NCBI RefSeq assembly: GCF_002087295.1
Contig: NZ_MWVI01000042.1
Coordinates: 1-64,000, forward strand
Direction of reading: 5' to 3'
DNA from: Vreelandella lionensis
Lineage (GTDB): Bacteria > Pseudomonadota > Gammaproteobacteria > Pseudomonadales > Halomonadaceae
DNA length: 64,000 nt
A program made the translations under genes and the position numbers. Positions within the stretch are counted from its first letter, which is position 1, and each line of letters begins with the position of its first letter. The notes under the pieces are model-generated. The model did no database searches. It had not been told where the DNA came from and saw nothing but the letters and a program-made list of their open reading frames with translations. This document shows positions 32,705-42,925 of this stretch, in pieces.

Positions 32705-35700
32705 GTGGTTGTTTAATCGCCGCCTGCTGGCGCTGTCGCTTGGCTTACTCATTGTCGCGGGGCTATCGGCTATCCAAACCCTTCCCAGGGCGGAAGACCC
32801 ACACCTTGTCGCGCGGATTGCCACCGTGCTGGCACCGTATCCAGGGGCGACTCCCGAACAAATCGAAGCCTTGGTCGCGCGTCCTATCGAACAGGAGCTG
32901 CGCACCATTGCTGAGATTGATGTGCTGGAATCTACCTCGCGGCAAGGCATTGCCGTGCTCAGCCTGGAGCTGAGCGACGCGGTGACCAATGTCACGCCGG
33001 TGTGGAGCCGCGTGCGCGATAAGCTCAGCGATGTAGCTCCCTCGCTACCGGAAGGCGTGCAAACGCCGGAGTTGTTGGATGACCGTGGCTATGCGTTCAG
33101 TATCGTGGCCGCGCTGCGCTGGACGCTGGATACCTCGCCCAATCCACAGCTGATGGAGCGCTATGCCGAACGCCTAGAAGATCAGTTACGGCAGGTGGCG
33201 GGCACTGAATATACCCACCGTTTTGGCGTCGCCGGGGAGCAGGTCGAGGTGATGGTAGACCCGCTGGAACTGAATGCGTTAGGGCTCTCGGTTGGTCAGC
33301 TTGCCGGGGCCATTGAGGCGAGCGACGGCCGCCGCACGGCTGGCGAGGTGGTCACACAAGGGCATCGGCTAACGGTGGGCTTGAGCGGCGAGTTTGATGC
33401 GCTTGACCGGCTGCGGGAGATCAACGTCACCACCCAGCAGGGCCAGAGCGTCAAGCTAGGGGAAATTGCCGAACTGCGCCGTGGTGTTCAAGACCCACAC
33501 AGCGCGGTAGCGCTGCTAAACGGTGAACGGGCCGTATTTGTAGGTGCCCGTATGGTGCCGGGCCAGCGTATCGATGCGTGGGTTGAGCGTGCCCAGGCGC
33601 AACTGGCGGCGTTTGCCGATGAACTGCCGATAGGGCTGGCGGTAGAAGAAGTCTTTGAGCAGGCCAGCTATACCAACCAGCGTCTCAGTGATGTAGCGAT
33701 TAGCCTGCTGATGGGCCTGGTGCTGGTGGTCGCGATTCTATTTCTCACGATGGGCTGGCGCTCTGCGCTCACCGTTGGGCTGGCCATTCCGGCGACGGCG
33801 CTGCTCACCCTGGCGCTGTTCAAGCCGCTGGGGATGGAAATCCACCAGATGAGCATCATCGGTATTATTGTCGCGTTGGGGCTGATGGTGGATAACGCCA
33901 TTGTGATGACCAATGCCCTGCGTGAGCGCTTCCTCCAAGGAGATTCCGCGCTGGCCGCGACTCGGGATGCGTTGCGCCATTTGGCGGTACCGCTGCTTGC
34001 CAGCACGCTCACGACCATTTTGGCGTTTATGCCCATTGTGCTGATGCCCGGCCCCGCCGGTGAGTTCGTCGGGCCGCTCGCCATGGCGGTCATGGTGGCG
34101 CTGGTCAGCTCTTATCTGATTTCGCTACTGCTGGTGCCTGCGCTTTCGCCCATGCTGCTGGCCAAGGTAGCCGCTAAACTGCCCGCCCCGCGAGATAATA
34201 TAATGAAGCGGGCGTTTCGCGGCACGATTCGTAGCACACTGCGCCACCCCGTGGCGGCGATGGTGATCACCCTCTGTGTGCCGGTAGGTGGAATAGCGCT
34301 GATGCCAACGCTAGACGTAGCGTTCTTCCCTCCCGCCGACCGCGACCAGTTCCACATTGAAGTGCGCTTGCCCGCCGCCAGTAGTATCGCCAAGACAGAA
34401 GCGCTGGCCCACGAAGTGGAAAACATGGTGCGCGAGCTGCCGGGCGTGGTGCGTGTCTCCTCGTTTATCGGCGAAAGTGCGCCGATGATGTATTACAACG
34501 TCCTGACTAATGAAGATAACAACCCCGCCTTCCTACATCTGATCGTCGATACGGTGTCGTTAGAGGCCACCAATCAACAGGTGCCGGGGCTGCAGCAATC
34601 TCTGGATAAGCGCTTTCCTCAAGCCCAAAGCGTTGTGCGCAAATACGAGCAAGGCCCGCCTTTTAAAGCGCCCATTGAGCTTCGCGTGTATGGCGATGAT
34701 CTGGAGGTTCTCTCCTCCCTGGGCCTGGAGCTAGCGGGCCTGATGCACCAGCTTCCCCAGGTAACCCACGTGCGTGCAGGGATGCAGCGTGATCTGCCTC
34801 GGCTAGTGCTTGATGTCGACCACACCGCGTTGAGCGATGCAGGGCTGTCGTCGCAGAATTTGGCGGAACAGGTAGGCGCTGCCCTCTCCGGCCAGCCTGC
34901 CGGTATGTTGTTAGAAGATACACAGCAACTACCGATACGTGTGCGTTATGACTATGCTTGGCGTACCGATGCCGAGCAGCTAGCCGCGCTGCGCTTGGTG
35001 AGTAATCATGAGAGTGAAGGCTTACCGTTAGCGGCTGTCGCCGGGAGTGATCTTGCCCCTTCATGGAGTGTGATTACCCGCCGAAATGCCGAGCGGGTAC
35101 AGCTGGTGCAAGGCTATTTAGTGGCGGATGCGCTACCGGCCGTATCCATGGCGCAGTTAGATGCCAAGCTTCAGGCAGCGCTTGAGAACGGTGAGCTGAC
35201 GTTGCCCGCTGGGTACCGTATTGAAACGGGGGGCGAGGCCGCCGAGCGCGATGAGGCCGTAGGTAAACTGCTCGCCTCGGTGGTTCTGCTAGTGATTGCC
35301 ATGGTGGCTACGGTGGTGCTGGCGTTTAACTCCTTCCGCCGCGCCGCCATTGTGTTTATTGCCGGCGCCCAGGCCATGGGCATGGGGATTGTGGCGCTGC
35401 TGATGAGTGGCCATGCGTTTGGCTTCGTGATTATCGTCGGCATTATGGGGTTGGTAGGCGTCGCCATTAACGCCACCATCATTATTATTGCCGCCTTTGA
35501 TGATGATCCGGCCGCCCGGCAAGGCGATATGGACGCGATGCTCGCGGTGATCAGCGGCCCCACGAGTCGGCACATTGTGTCTACTACTATCACTACTTTT
35601 GCAGGACTGATTCCCCTCATGGTCGCGGCCGGCGGCTTATGGCCACCTTTCGCGCAAACCGTTGGGTTTGGTCTGCTCTTGGCCACGCTGGTGTCGTTTT

Positions 35701-35750
35701 TCTTTACGCCAGCGCTGTACCGGCTTTGGGTCGCAAGAGCCGCAGCATAA
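32691..35750 (+). CDS. RND-family efflux pump, inner-membrane subunit
   Basis: An intact 1019-aa proton-driven RND transporter with 12 membrane helices and two large periplasmic loops. The ATG at 32691 (MQRIEWLFNRRLLALSL) was chosen because it overlaps the adaptor stop and gives a normal N-terminus. The TM4 proton-relay segment IGIIVALGLMVDNAIVM carries the expected Asp. Drug or lipid-like substrates are exported by relatives; none can be assigned. The divergent TetR gene is the likely regulator. Confidence 0.93.
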   Translation: MQRIEWLFNRRLLALSLGLLIVAGLSAIQTLPRAEDPHLVARIATVLAPYPGATPEQIEALVARPIEQELRTIAEIDVLESTSRQGIAVLSLELSDAVTNVTPVWSRVRDKLSDVAPSLPEGVQTPELLDDRGYAFSIVAALRWTLDTSPNPQLMERYAERLEDQLRQVAGTEYTHRFGVAGEQVEVMVDPLELNALGLSVGQLAGAIEASDGRRTAGEVVTQGHRLTVGLSGEFDALDRLREINVTTQQGQSVKLGEIAELRRGVQDPHSAVALLNGERAVFVGARMVPGQRIDAWVERAQAQLAAFADELPIGLAVEEVFEQASYTNQRLSDVAISLLMGLVLVVAILFLTMGWRSALTVGLAIPATALLTLALFKPLGMEIHQMSIIGIIVALGLMVDNAIVMTNALRERFLQGDSALAATRDALRHLAVPLLASTLTTILAFMPIVLMPGPAGEFVGPLAMAVMVALVSSYLISLLLVPALSPMLLAKVAAKLPAPRDNIMKRAFRGTIRSTLRHPVAAMVITLCVPVGGIALMPTLDVAFFPPADRDQFHIEVRLPAASSIAKTEALAHEVENMVRELPGVVRVSSFIGESAPMMYYNVLTNEDNNPAFLHLIVDTVSLEATNQQVPGLQQSLDKRFPQAQSVVRKYEQGPPFKAPIELRVYGDDLEVLSSLGLELAGLMHQLPQVTHVRAGMQRDLPRLVLDVDHTALSDAGLSSQNLAEQVGAALSGQPAGMLLEDTQQLPIRVRYDYAWRTDAEQLAALRLVSNHESEGLPLAAVAGSDLAPSWSVITRRNAERVQLVQGYLVADALPAVSMAQLDAKLQAALENGELTLPAGYRIETGGEAAERDEAVGKLLASVVLLVIAMVATVVLAFNSFRRAAIVFIAGAQAMGMGIVALLMSGHAFGFVIIVGIMGLVGVAINATIIIIAAFDDDPAARQGDMDAMLAVISGPTSRHIVSTTITTFAGLIPLMVAAGGLWPPFAQTVGFGLLLATLVSFFFTPALYRLWVARAAA

Positions 35751-35934
35751 GGGCACGCCTTTTCGCTTATTCATAACGTGGACTATATTGCTATTTGGTA
35801 AACGAGCGTATCCTTTGTGTAATGGCGTTATTGCCAGCGCGTAAGGATGACGCATTGCCGGCAGGCTAATGGCACTTGGAACACTGCCTGTTTCTAGGAT
35901 GAGACGGCCCGAGTGCTGACATTCATTGGATGAA

Positions 35935-36853
35935 ATGATGATGGTAGAGATAAAGCAAGAAAAAGGAGAGCCGCTGTTCCTCAGCGAACCCAGCAGTCAA
36001 GGGTTGCCGTACTGAGCGGTCTGCCCGAGGGCGAGGGTATCCGTATTCTGGATGTCAGCGCGGAGTATGTTCAGTTTTGGGGAGGAGAGCGTGACCACTG
36101 GTTAGGCGCTTCTCCTAAAATTGTGCATCAAGCGTCAGCGAACGAGCAGTTGATCTGCCAGCTCAACAGCGCATTGGCTTGTGGGAAGCTCAGCCTGGGA
36201 TGCTCCATGTCAGGGCTAGACCACGCCGATGAAGCACCGCGCTCTCAAGCGCCAAGGCCGCTGATTGAGTGGCGTGTCACGGCTATGTCGATGCCTGGCT
36301 ATGCCGATAATGTGTTAGTACTGGTCCAGCGAGATATCACCCAGCGGGTGGAGAAAGAGGCCGAATTAAAACGCCTCGCCACTACTGACATGCTCACCGG
36401 GCTGATGAATCGCTCTCGGTTTGATTACCTGCTCAAACACGAGCTTGGGCGGCTGAACCGCTATGTGCGGCCATTTTCGCTCATTATGCTGGATATCGAC
36501 TACTTCAAGACGATTAACGACAGCCAAGGACACGACGTGGGCGACCAAGTGCTGCGCGCCTTGGCGACGCTACTGGAAAACAATCTGCGCACCGCCGACT
36601 ACTGCGCCCGTTGGGGTGGGGAGGAGTTTATGATTCTTGCCCCTGAAACCTCACTCGACCAAGCGGCACAACTGGCCGAGAAGATTCGCCAACGCATCAG
36701 CAGCGCCTCTTTTCCAGGGGCTGAGCATGTCACCGTCAGCCTTGGCGTGGCAGAAGCCACCCACAGTGATACGCCCCAAAAGTATTGTTGAAGCGGGTTG
36801 ATAATGCGCTCTATCAAGCGAAAGAGAGTGGGCGCGATAGGGTGGCATGTTAG
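35935..36853 (+). pseudogene. PAS-GGDEF diguanylate cyclase (frameshifted)
   Basis: A cyclase of about 305 aa. The N-terminal half resembles a PAS sensor (GIRILDVSAEYVQFWGGERDHWLG, then DNVLVLVQRDITQRVEKEAEL). The C-terminal GGDEF domain is active-looking, with TTDMLTGLMNRSRFDYLL, MLDIDYFKTINDSQGHDVGD and WGGEEF. The start MMMVEIKQEKGEP changes frame at about 36000. The end changes frame at about 36785 and reads LKRVDNALYQAKESGRDRVAC. It should synthesise c-di-GMP. Confidence 0.83.
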
Positions 36854-36879
36854 CGAAAGGGGCCAAGCGGCCCCTTTCG
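36854..36879. terminator. Bidirectional terminator after the GGDEF gene
   Basis: CGAAAGGGGCC-AAGC-GGCCCCTTTCG is an 11-bp perfect stem between two converging genes, immediately after the GGDEF stop codon. Confidence 0.8.
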
Positions 36880-36902
36880 TTGTTCTAAGCGGATGATTCA
36901 GC

Positions 36903-38143
36903 CTAGCGTGTCATAGCGAGGGAAGTGACAGGGGAGTTATCTACCTCATCGGCGAGCATTTCGGCGGTGATGGCGGAGAGCGTCCAGCCCAGGTGGCCGT
37001 GGCCCGTGTTGTAGAAAACGGTCGGCAATTTGCCGGGGCCGACTTTGGGCAGCATGTTCGGCATCATCGGGCGCAGGCCCGCCCAAGGCACCACTCGCTG
37101 GGTGCTGACGCCTGGGAAGTACTGCTCTACCCAGCGCACCAGCGGCTGAGTCCGATCATTGCGAATATCCCGGTTCGCGCCGTTAAACTCAGCGGTACCG
37201 GCCACGCGGAAGCGGTCGTTTCCCAGACGGCTGGTCACCAGCTTGGTTTCGTCATCCAGCAAGCTCACCGTCGGCGCGGCCTGCTGTGAGGCTTCGTCGT
37301 CCAGCTGTACGGTGATGGAGTAGCCTTTGACCGGGTAGATGTTAACGCGGTCGCCCAACTTGGCGGCGATGGCACGACTGCCAACGCCCGCACACACCAC
37401 CACGCTATCAAAGCTTTGGCGTATTTCTTCCCCGTCGATTGAAGCGCTGACCCAGGCACTGTTCTCATCCGCACCCAGGTTGGTCACCTGATGGCCGTAG
37501 TTCAGCTTCACGCCGCGTTTAGCCGCGGCCTTGGCGAGGCCGTTGGTGTATTTGTGAATATCCCCTGTGGCATCGCTTTCGGTAAAGAAGCCGCCGTAAT
37601 AGCTACCCGCCAGCGTGGGTTCGATGGCGCGCATTTCCTCCGGGGTCACGGCACGGCGCTCAAGCCCGCCTTGGTGCAGAAGCTGTGAGACCTTAGCGGC
37701 ATGCTCGTAGCCCGCTTTATCGCGGTAGATATGCAGAATGCCTTTCTGTTTCACGTCGAAATCGATCTGCTCGTCTCGCGCCCACTGAAACAGGTGTTCC
37801 CGAGCCGCAATGGCGAGGCGCGTTGTTTCGGTGGTGTTGTCGGCATAGCGGGGAATGGCGGCGATAAATTCCGCAAACCAGCTCAGCTTGTGCCAAGTAG
37901 GGCGAGGGTTGACGAGCAGCGGGGCGTCGTTTTTCAGCATCCAGCGCAGGCCTTTGATGACCGTAGGCAGTGGTTCCATACCTCAGCGTTCGAAGCGGAA
38001 AGCTGGCCACCGTTGGCAAACGAGGTTTCCATCGCGGCGTAGCGATGCTTTTCAAACACAGTGACGTTAAAGCCGCGTTTTACGAGGGCATAGGCGCTGG
38101 TAATACCGGTAATACCACCGCCAATAATTGCAATGCGTTGCAT
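36903..38143 (-). pseudogene. DadA-like FAD amino-acid dehydrogenase under a glycine riboswitch (frameshifted)
   Basis: An FAD-dependent D-amino acid dehydrogenase or glycine-oxidase-like protein of about 413 aa. The FAD fold opens QRIAIIGGGITGITSAYALVKRG. Later segments are IHKYTNGLAKAAAKRG, VVVCAGVGSRAIAAKLG and the C-terminal NTGHGHLGWTLSAITAEMLADEV. The start ATG is at 38143. The frame changes at about 37980, between SASNAEVWN and MEPLPTVIKG. A tandem glycine riboswitch precedes it, so glycine or a compound linked to glycine level is the likely inducer. By family DadA oxidises D-alanine and other D-amino acids; glycine as a substrate is my inference from the riboswitch. Confidence 0.87.
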
Positions 38144-38184
38144 GAGTCTCTCCACAGATTGTATGAGCGTCGGGCGATACCCCC

Positions 38185-38200
38185 AGCAAACATGTTTGCT
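38185..38200. promoter_or_regulatory. 16-bp perfect palindrome in the riboswitch expression platform
   Basis: AGCAAACATGTTTGCT is a perfect palindrome between the second glycine aptamer and the DadA-like start codon 42 bp downstream. In RNA it can form a hairpin with a very small loop. It may be part of the expression platform, or a separate protein site. Confidence 0.45.
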
Positions 38201-38206
38201 AGGCGT

Positions 38207-38401
38207 ACCCCTTCCGTCATGGAACCTGAGAGATTCACGCCGATGATGTGGCGCTTCTCCTTCGGTGGGCTGAGTGACGCAGTCATCAACCGCTCTTCGG
38301 AACGTATTGGTAAAAACGTTAGCCGTTGCGGTCCGTTGGCCTGAGAGTTTCCGGGGTCGTTGCTCCTTCGGCGCTGGTGTCGTGTACCAGTCTCTCCCGC
38401 A
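38207..38401 (-). ncRNA. Tandem glycine riboswitch
   Basis: Read on the minus strand, aptamer 1 begins GCGGGAGAGACTGG and contains CGCCGAAGGAGCAA and GGAAACTCTCAGGCC followed by GGACCGC. Aptamer 2 contains CCACCGAAGGAGAAGCGCC and GAATCTCTCAGGTTCC then GACGGAAGGGG. These CCGAAGG and CTCTCAGG blocks, occurring twice, are the hallmarks of the double glycine aptamer. The RNA lies 64 bp upstream of the DadA-like gene in the same direction. In this family glycine binding usually switches expression on. Confidence 0.9.
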
Positions 38402-38567
38402 AATGCGTACTTAACGTTGTAACGCGGCAGTGCTAAAAAGGAAATAGGCGAAAAGTGGAAGCCGCTCAATCGCGTGGCTTTGCCAGTTTGCGTGTTTTCA
38501 CACACAATGCCCGCTATCTTCAACTCGCTATTTTCGATCAATTATCTTCAAGCAATGGACAACGCGC

Positions 38568-38861
38568 ATGCAGGCAAACGGATTTTTTGAGGGCATCGGC
38601 GAGGCGATAGGCGACGCCATCCGCGTCGTGGTGGAGTTTTTGGTGGGGCTCTTCACCAACTTCTTTGGTGCCTTTGATGACTTTATCGGCGGGCTGACGC
38701 GTTCGCTGGGGATTAACGACTCGTTTTTAAGCCTAGCGATACTGCTGATTGGCCTGCTGGTGCTATGGGGTGGGCTGCGTGCGTTTTTGCGTGGCTCCAT
38801 TATTGGCGGCATTTTCCGCACGCTGATTGGCCTATTTATCCTGTCGTGGCTGATGATGTAG
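38568..38861 (+). CDS. Small membrane protein of unknown function
   Basis: A 97-aa hydrophobic protein. Residues about 18-42 are amphipathic or hydrophobic, and two strong helices lie at about 53-70 and 78-96. The start is ATG 38568. Its last 26 bases overlap the end of the converging EamA gene. I recognise no family. Confidence 0.6.
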   Translation: MQANGFFEGIGEAIGDAIRVVVEFLVGLFTNFFGAFDDFIGGLTRSLGINDSFLSLAILLIGLLVLWGGLRAFLRGSIIGGIFRTLIGLFILSWLMM

Positions 38862-39746
38862 CGCCCCGGCCTCCGACCCACGCCTGCGCGACGCCGCAGG
38901 CGATCACTAGCCCACAGCCGCTTAATTGCAAAGGCGAAAGCGCTTCGCCAAACAGGCTCCAGCCAAAAATCACTACCGCCACCGGCTCACAGTAAGCTAG
39001 CGTGCCGTATAGCGCGGTGGGCAGGCGGTTAATCGCCATCACCGCGCACAGCAGCGCCAAAAAACCGGGCACAAGGCCTGCAGCCAACAACCACGGCACT
39101 TGCCATGCGCTGGCGGTTAGCCCTGCTGGCTGCCATAGCGCAAACGGCAAGATCATCAGCGCCCCGACCGCCAACTGCCAGAAGGCGCAGGTGCGGTCAT
39201 CCAGGTGGCGCGGCAATCGGCGGTTCGTCAGGATAAAACCGCTGTAAGCTAGCATGGCCGCTAAGCCAAAACCCATGCCAATCACGTCCTGCTGATCGTC
39301 CAGGTTGAGTCGAAACTCCTGCATCATCGCGAACCCAAACAGCGCCAAGCCAATGAGCGAAACCTGCGCCGCTGCAAGCCGTTCGTTAAACAGCGCATGT
39401 GCCGCGATAGCCGCCACAATCGGCGCGAGATACACCATCAAAATGGCGTTGGCCATTTGGGTGTAGTTCATCGCCTGCACGTAAAACAGGATGAACGCCG
39501 CCAGCAAACTACCGCTAATCACCACCTGCCGCCCTGGCAGTGTGGTGAGTCCTGCATGGCGTTTTGTCAGCAGTAAATAGCCGAGCAAAAACAGCGCCCC
39601 TAACCCCAACCGGTAGAAGGTAATGCTTCTGCATTCAGCCCGGTGATGCGCGAGATCACGCCGATGGTGGCCATGCCCACGGCAGCCACTACCGCTAGCA
39701 ATAGGCTGGAAGGAGCAACGGTGAGCGAGGGAGACGGTAGTGGCAT
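38836..39746 (-). pseudogene. EamA/DMT-family transporter (frameshifted)
   Basis: A ten-helix drug/metabolite-type permease of about 303 aa with two EamA repeats. Typical segments are FYVQAMNYTQMANAILMVYL and the second-repeat TALYGTLAYCEPVAVVIFGW. ATG 39746 (MPLPSPSLTVAPS) is the likely start. One frameshift at about 39610 joins GLNAEALP to TGWGLGALFLLGYLL. The substrate, often an amino acid or metabolite, is unknown. Confidence 0.83.
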
Positions 39747-39851
39747 GCTGATCGTCCTTGAGCGAGTTTCATGAGCATATGACGCATCGTCATTTGCTTC
39801 TTTGGTGCATTTTGTCATCATCTGCACTCTTTTTGTGCAAAGGCGAGTGCG

Positions 39852-40379
39852 ATGAAAACGTATCTTGGCAAGATGCGCGGAGAACGAACGCCGCGCCCCC
39901 GGGTAGGCTGGCAGGATGCCTGCTGGTCATGGCTGGGTGCCTTTACTGGCATGGCGCTGATTTGCTGGCTAAGCGCCGAGTGGCTCTCCCAGCAGCTGTT
40001 GATCGTGGGCTCGTTCGGGGCAACCTCGGTGCTGATTTATGCCGCCCCGGAAAGCCCCTTTGCCCAGCCAAGCCATGTGCTGTTTGGCAGCGTGCTCTCT
40101 GCCTGTGTGGGCGTGGGCTGCTATCAACTGCTGGGGGCCACGCCGCTTTCGATGGCGTTGGCGGTGTCGCTCTCCATTTTGGTCATGCAGCTTACCCATA
40201 CCGTTCACCCGCCAGGGGCTGCCGCTGCGCTGATTGCCGTGGCAGGCGGTGCCAGCGTGCATCAGTTGGGCTGGTGGTATCCGCTGATCCCCATTGGCGC
40301 AGGCTGCATCGTCATGCTGGTGGTGGCGATTCTGGTCAATAACTTGGCGCGCCACCGCCGCTATCCGCGCTACTGGTAG
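39852..40379 (+). CDS. HPP-family membrane protein
   Basis: An intact 175-aa integral membrane protein with about four helices and the eponymous motif HTVHPPGAAAALIA at about residues 115-128. Early residues LIVGSFGATSVLIYAAPESPFAQP are also typical. HPP-family proteins have been linked to nitrite transport in plants and cyanobacteria; that role is not shown here. It ends 10 bp inside the converging ChaC-like gene. Confidence 0.85.
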   Translation: MKTYLGKMRGERTPRPRVGWQDACWSWLGAFTGMALICWLSAEWLSQQLLIVGSFGATSVLIYAAPESPFAQPSHVLFGSVLSACVGVGCYQLLGATPLSMALAVSLSILVMQLTHTVHPPGAAAALIAVAGGASVHQLGWWYPLIPIGAGCIVMLVVAILVNNLARHRRYPRYW

Positions 40380-40958
40380 CGCTGTAGCTGCGCTTCCAGG
40401 GCAAAAATATGCGCATCCTCGGTGCCCAACTCGCGCAGCGCTTGGGCTAGGGTTCAGCAAGTAAGCACTGTTGGGGCCGCTAGGGCCATGGGCCTGGGCA
40501 ATTTGCTGGGCGATGTCGGCCAGCGGGGCATCGCCTAAAACCGCTGGGTTGTCTTCGCTGGCCAGAAAATCAGCCCCTCGCTAGGCGCTTGGTCGGCGTC
40601 AGGGTTACCCGCCTCATCCAAAAACGTCAGGTGACTTTTTCCCGCAGGTAGCCGTTTTTCTCCCGCACATCCAACGGTGCGAGCACCTCTGGGGTGATGC
40701 GGTAGGCCATGCCGTGACATACCGCTCCTTCGGCACGAATCAGCGTCGCCACTCGCCCCGGTGCTTCCGGCGTGCCGCGGTGGTCGTGGGAGCCCTGCCA
40801 GAAGCGCCGCGCCCAGCCGGTAATCGCTGCAGGCCGGCGCTCTAAATAGTCAAAATCGGCCTTCCAAATCAACGAGCCGTAGCCAAAAAGCCAGATATCC
40901 GCATGGCCGTCGAAGAAGTTTCTTTGCTGGTTTAACGTTGTGGTATCAAGCAACATAA
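40370..40958 (-). pseudogene. chaC: ChaC-like gamma-glutamylcyclotransferase (frameshifted)
   Basis: A ChaC-type enzyme of about 196 aa, which in other organisms degrades glutathione to 5-oxoproline and Cys-Gly. The start MLLDTTTLNQQRNF at 40958 leads to the family motif WLFGYGSLIWKADFDYLERRPA, then FWQGSHDHRGTPEAPGRVATLI. Frame changes at about 40630, 40545 and 40455 separate TFLDEAGNPDADQAP and the tail NSAYLLNLAQALRELGTEDAH. If active, its product is the substrate of PxpABC encoded 28 kb away. The two are not linked in an operon. Confidence 0.83.
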
Positions 40959-40994
40959 GCGATCTACATTTGTGACCAAAGTGGCTGCACGCGC

Positions 40995-41900
40995 ATGGCG
41001 TTAACGGTGGTTCATCATCCGGGTTATACGATTGATTTACCAGCCAATCACCCCTTCCCCATGGAAAAGTTTCGGGTGCTTCGGCAGCTCTTGGGCGAGC
41101 AAACGCTGGCCTGCCCCATCGAGTGGCACACGCCCCAACCGGCCACCCTCGAAAGCCTGCAACGCGTGCATACACCAGAGTACGTTCAGGCGTTTTTGCA
41201 CGGCCAGCTTGATCGTGCCGCCCGCGGCGTAGTGGATTCGTTTGGTCTGAGGCCTTGGTGGAGCGAGTGCGGCTGGAAACCGGCGGCACGCTGCTCACCC
41301 TGGAAGCGGCGCTGGCCACCGGGCTTGCCTGCAACTCGGCGGGCGGGACGCACCACGCCCATGCGGATGCTGCCAGCGGCTACTGTTTGATCAACGATTT
41401 AGCCGTGGCCGCCGCCCACGCGCTGGCACAGGGCTGGGTAGAGCGTGTGCTGATTGTGGATTGCGACGTGCATCAAGGCGACGGCACCGCGCGACTCTTT
41501 GCTAACGAGCCCGGCGTGTTTACCTTTTCCATGCACGCGGCGCGTAACTTCCCCGCCTGCAACAAAAAGCGACCTGGATATCGCCCTGCCCAACGGCATG
41601 GAGGATGCTGCTTATCTAGCCGAACTCGCTTCTTGGCTACCGGGGTTACTCGCCGCTTACCAGCCGGATGTGGTGCTCTATGATGCGGGCGTGGACGTGC
41701 ATCAGGATGACCGCCTGGGCTACTTATCGCTAAGCAGCGATGGGCTCTATGCCCGAGATCACTACGTGCTAAACCTCTGTCGCGAGTCTGACATTCCCGT
41801 GGCGGCGGTGATTGGCGGCGGCTACGACCGCGATATTACCGCCCTCGCCACACGCCACGCCCAGCTGCACCGTGCCGCTGCGGATGTGCTGATGATGTAA
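40995..41900 (+). pseudogene. Histone-deacetylase-family amidohydrolase (frameshifted)
   Basis: A zinc-dependent deacetylase of the HDAC/AcuC/acetylpolyamine hydrolase superfamily, about 302 aa. Active-site segments are GGTHHAHADAASGYCLINDLAVAA (the tandem His), VDCDVHQGDGTA (the metal Asp and His) and LYDAGVDVHQDDRLG (the second metal Asp). The frame changes at about 41240 and about 41565. The substrate in bacteria may be an acetylated amine or protein; the sequence does not tell. Confidence 0.85.
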
Positions 41901-41930
41901 CGCCCTCTTTCAGAAAAAGGATAGAAAACG

Positions 41931-42797
41931 ATGCGCGCCATTTTTTTGGTAGATAACGGCTCCAAGCGCCCACAGGCCACCCATAACCTGCGCCGGGTGG
42001 CTGCGGCGTTAAGTGAACAGCTGGGGGAGACCGTTCAGGCGGCCTCGCTGCTGCACTCCAATAAAATCCCCGCTGAAGAGGTGGGTGGCATACCCGCCAT
42101 TACGCTAGGCCCCGCTGCCGAACGCAGCGCCGAGGCGGGAGCCACCGAGATTATCGTGCTGCCGTTTTTCTTCGGCTCCAGCCAAGCGCTGACCGGCTAC
42201 CTGCCCGAGCGAATGACCGCGCTACAGGCGCGTTTCCCTAACGTGTCGGTGCGGGTTGCTCAGCCGCTGGTGGATGAGCTGGGGAATAACGACCTGCGCT
42301 TGGCACAGCTGTTGGCCGATAACGTACGTGCGCAGCTGCCTGAACAAGGCACTGCCAAGGTCGCGCTGGTGGATCACGGCAGCCCCATCCCCGACGTCAC
42401 TGCCGTGCGCAACCGCTTAGCGGGGCAGTTGAGCGTGCTGTTAGGCAACGACGTGCGCTGCGTGGCGGCGGCCTCTATGGAGCGCCGGGAAGGTGACGAG
42501 TACCGCTTTAACGAGCCGCTGTTGGAGAACTTGCTGGATACGCCTGAATTCAGCAGCAGCAACGTGGTGCTGGCGATGCTGTTTCTCTCCCCAGGCCGTC
42601 ATGCCGGTGAGGGTGGCGATATTGCCGAGATTTGCGCCGCCGCCGAACAGCGCCACACCGGGTTGAAGGTGACGACCACCGCGCTGGTAGGCGAGCACCA
42701 GGGGATTGTTGAGATTTTACACTCGCGGCTGCGCCAAGCGCTTGACGGAGAACGCTTTCTGCTGGAAATGCCTGCACACGCTTCAGATGCCCGGTAA
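41931..42797 (+). CDS. CbiX-like sirohydrochlorin chelatase-family protein
   Basis: An intact 288-aa protein with two CbiX-type chelatase halves. The second half keeps the catalytic-looking [19 protein letters not shown]. The first half reads [12 protein letters not shown], with Asn where family members have His. [17 protein letters not shown] and [14 protein letters not shown] are the metal-side loops. It may insert a metal into a tetrapyrrole, but the lost His means that activity in the first half is doubtful. It stands apart from any cobalamin or sirohaem genes here. Confidence 0.8.
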   Translation: MRAIFLVDNGSKRPQATHNLRRVAAALSEQLGETVQAASLLHSNKIPAEEVGGIPAITLGPAAERSAEAGATEIIVLPFFFGSSQALTGYLPERMTALQARFPNVSVRVAQPLVDELGNNDLRLAQLLADNVRAQLPEQGTAKVALVDHGSPIPDVTAVRNRLAGQLSVLLGNDVRCVAAASMERREGDEYRFNEPLLENLLDTPEFSSSNVVLAMLFLSPGRHAGEGGDIAEICAAAEQRHTGLKVTTTALVGEHQGIVEILHSRLRQALDGERFLLEMPAHASDAR

Positions 42798-42925
42798 AGG
42801 AAGGCAAAGAGGGGAGATGTAACGTCGCCCAAAGGCGCGTAGAATCGGGGGTTTTTGCAAGCGTGCTCGTTCATCAACCAGCGTTTCTTCGTTTCAGAGT
42901 TTTTTCGTTAACCAGGGCTTCTATC

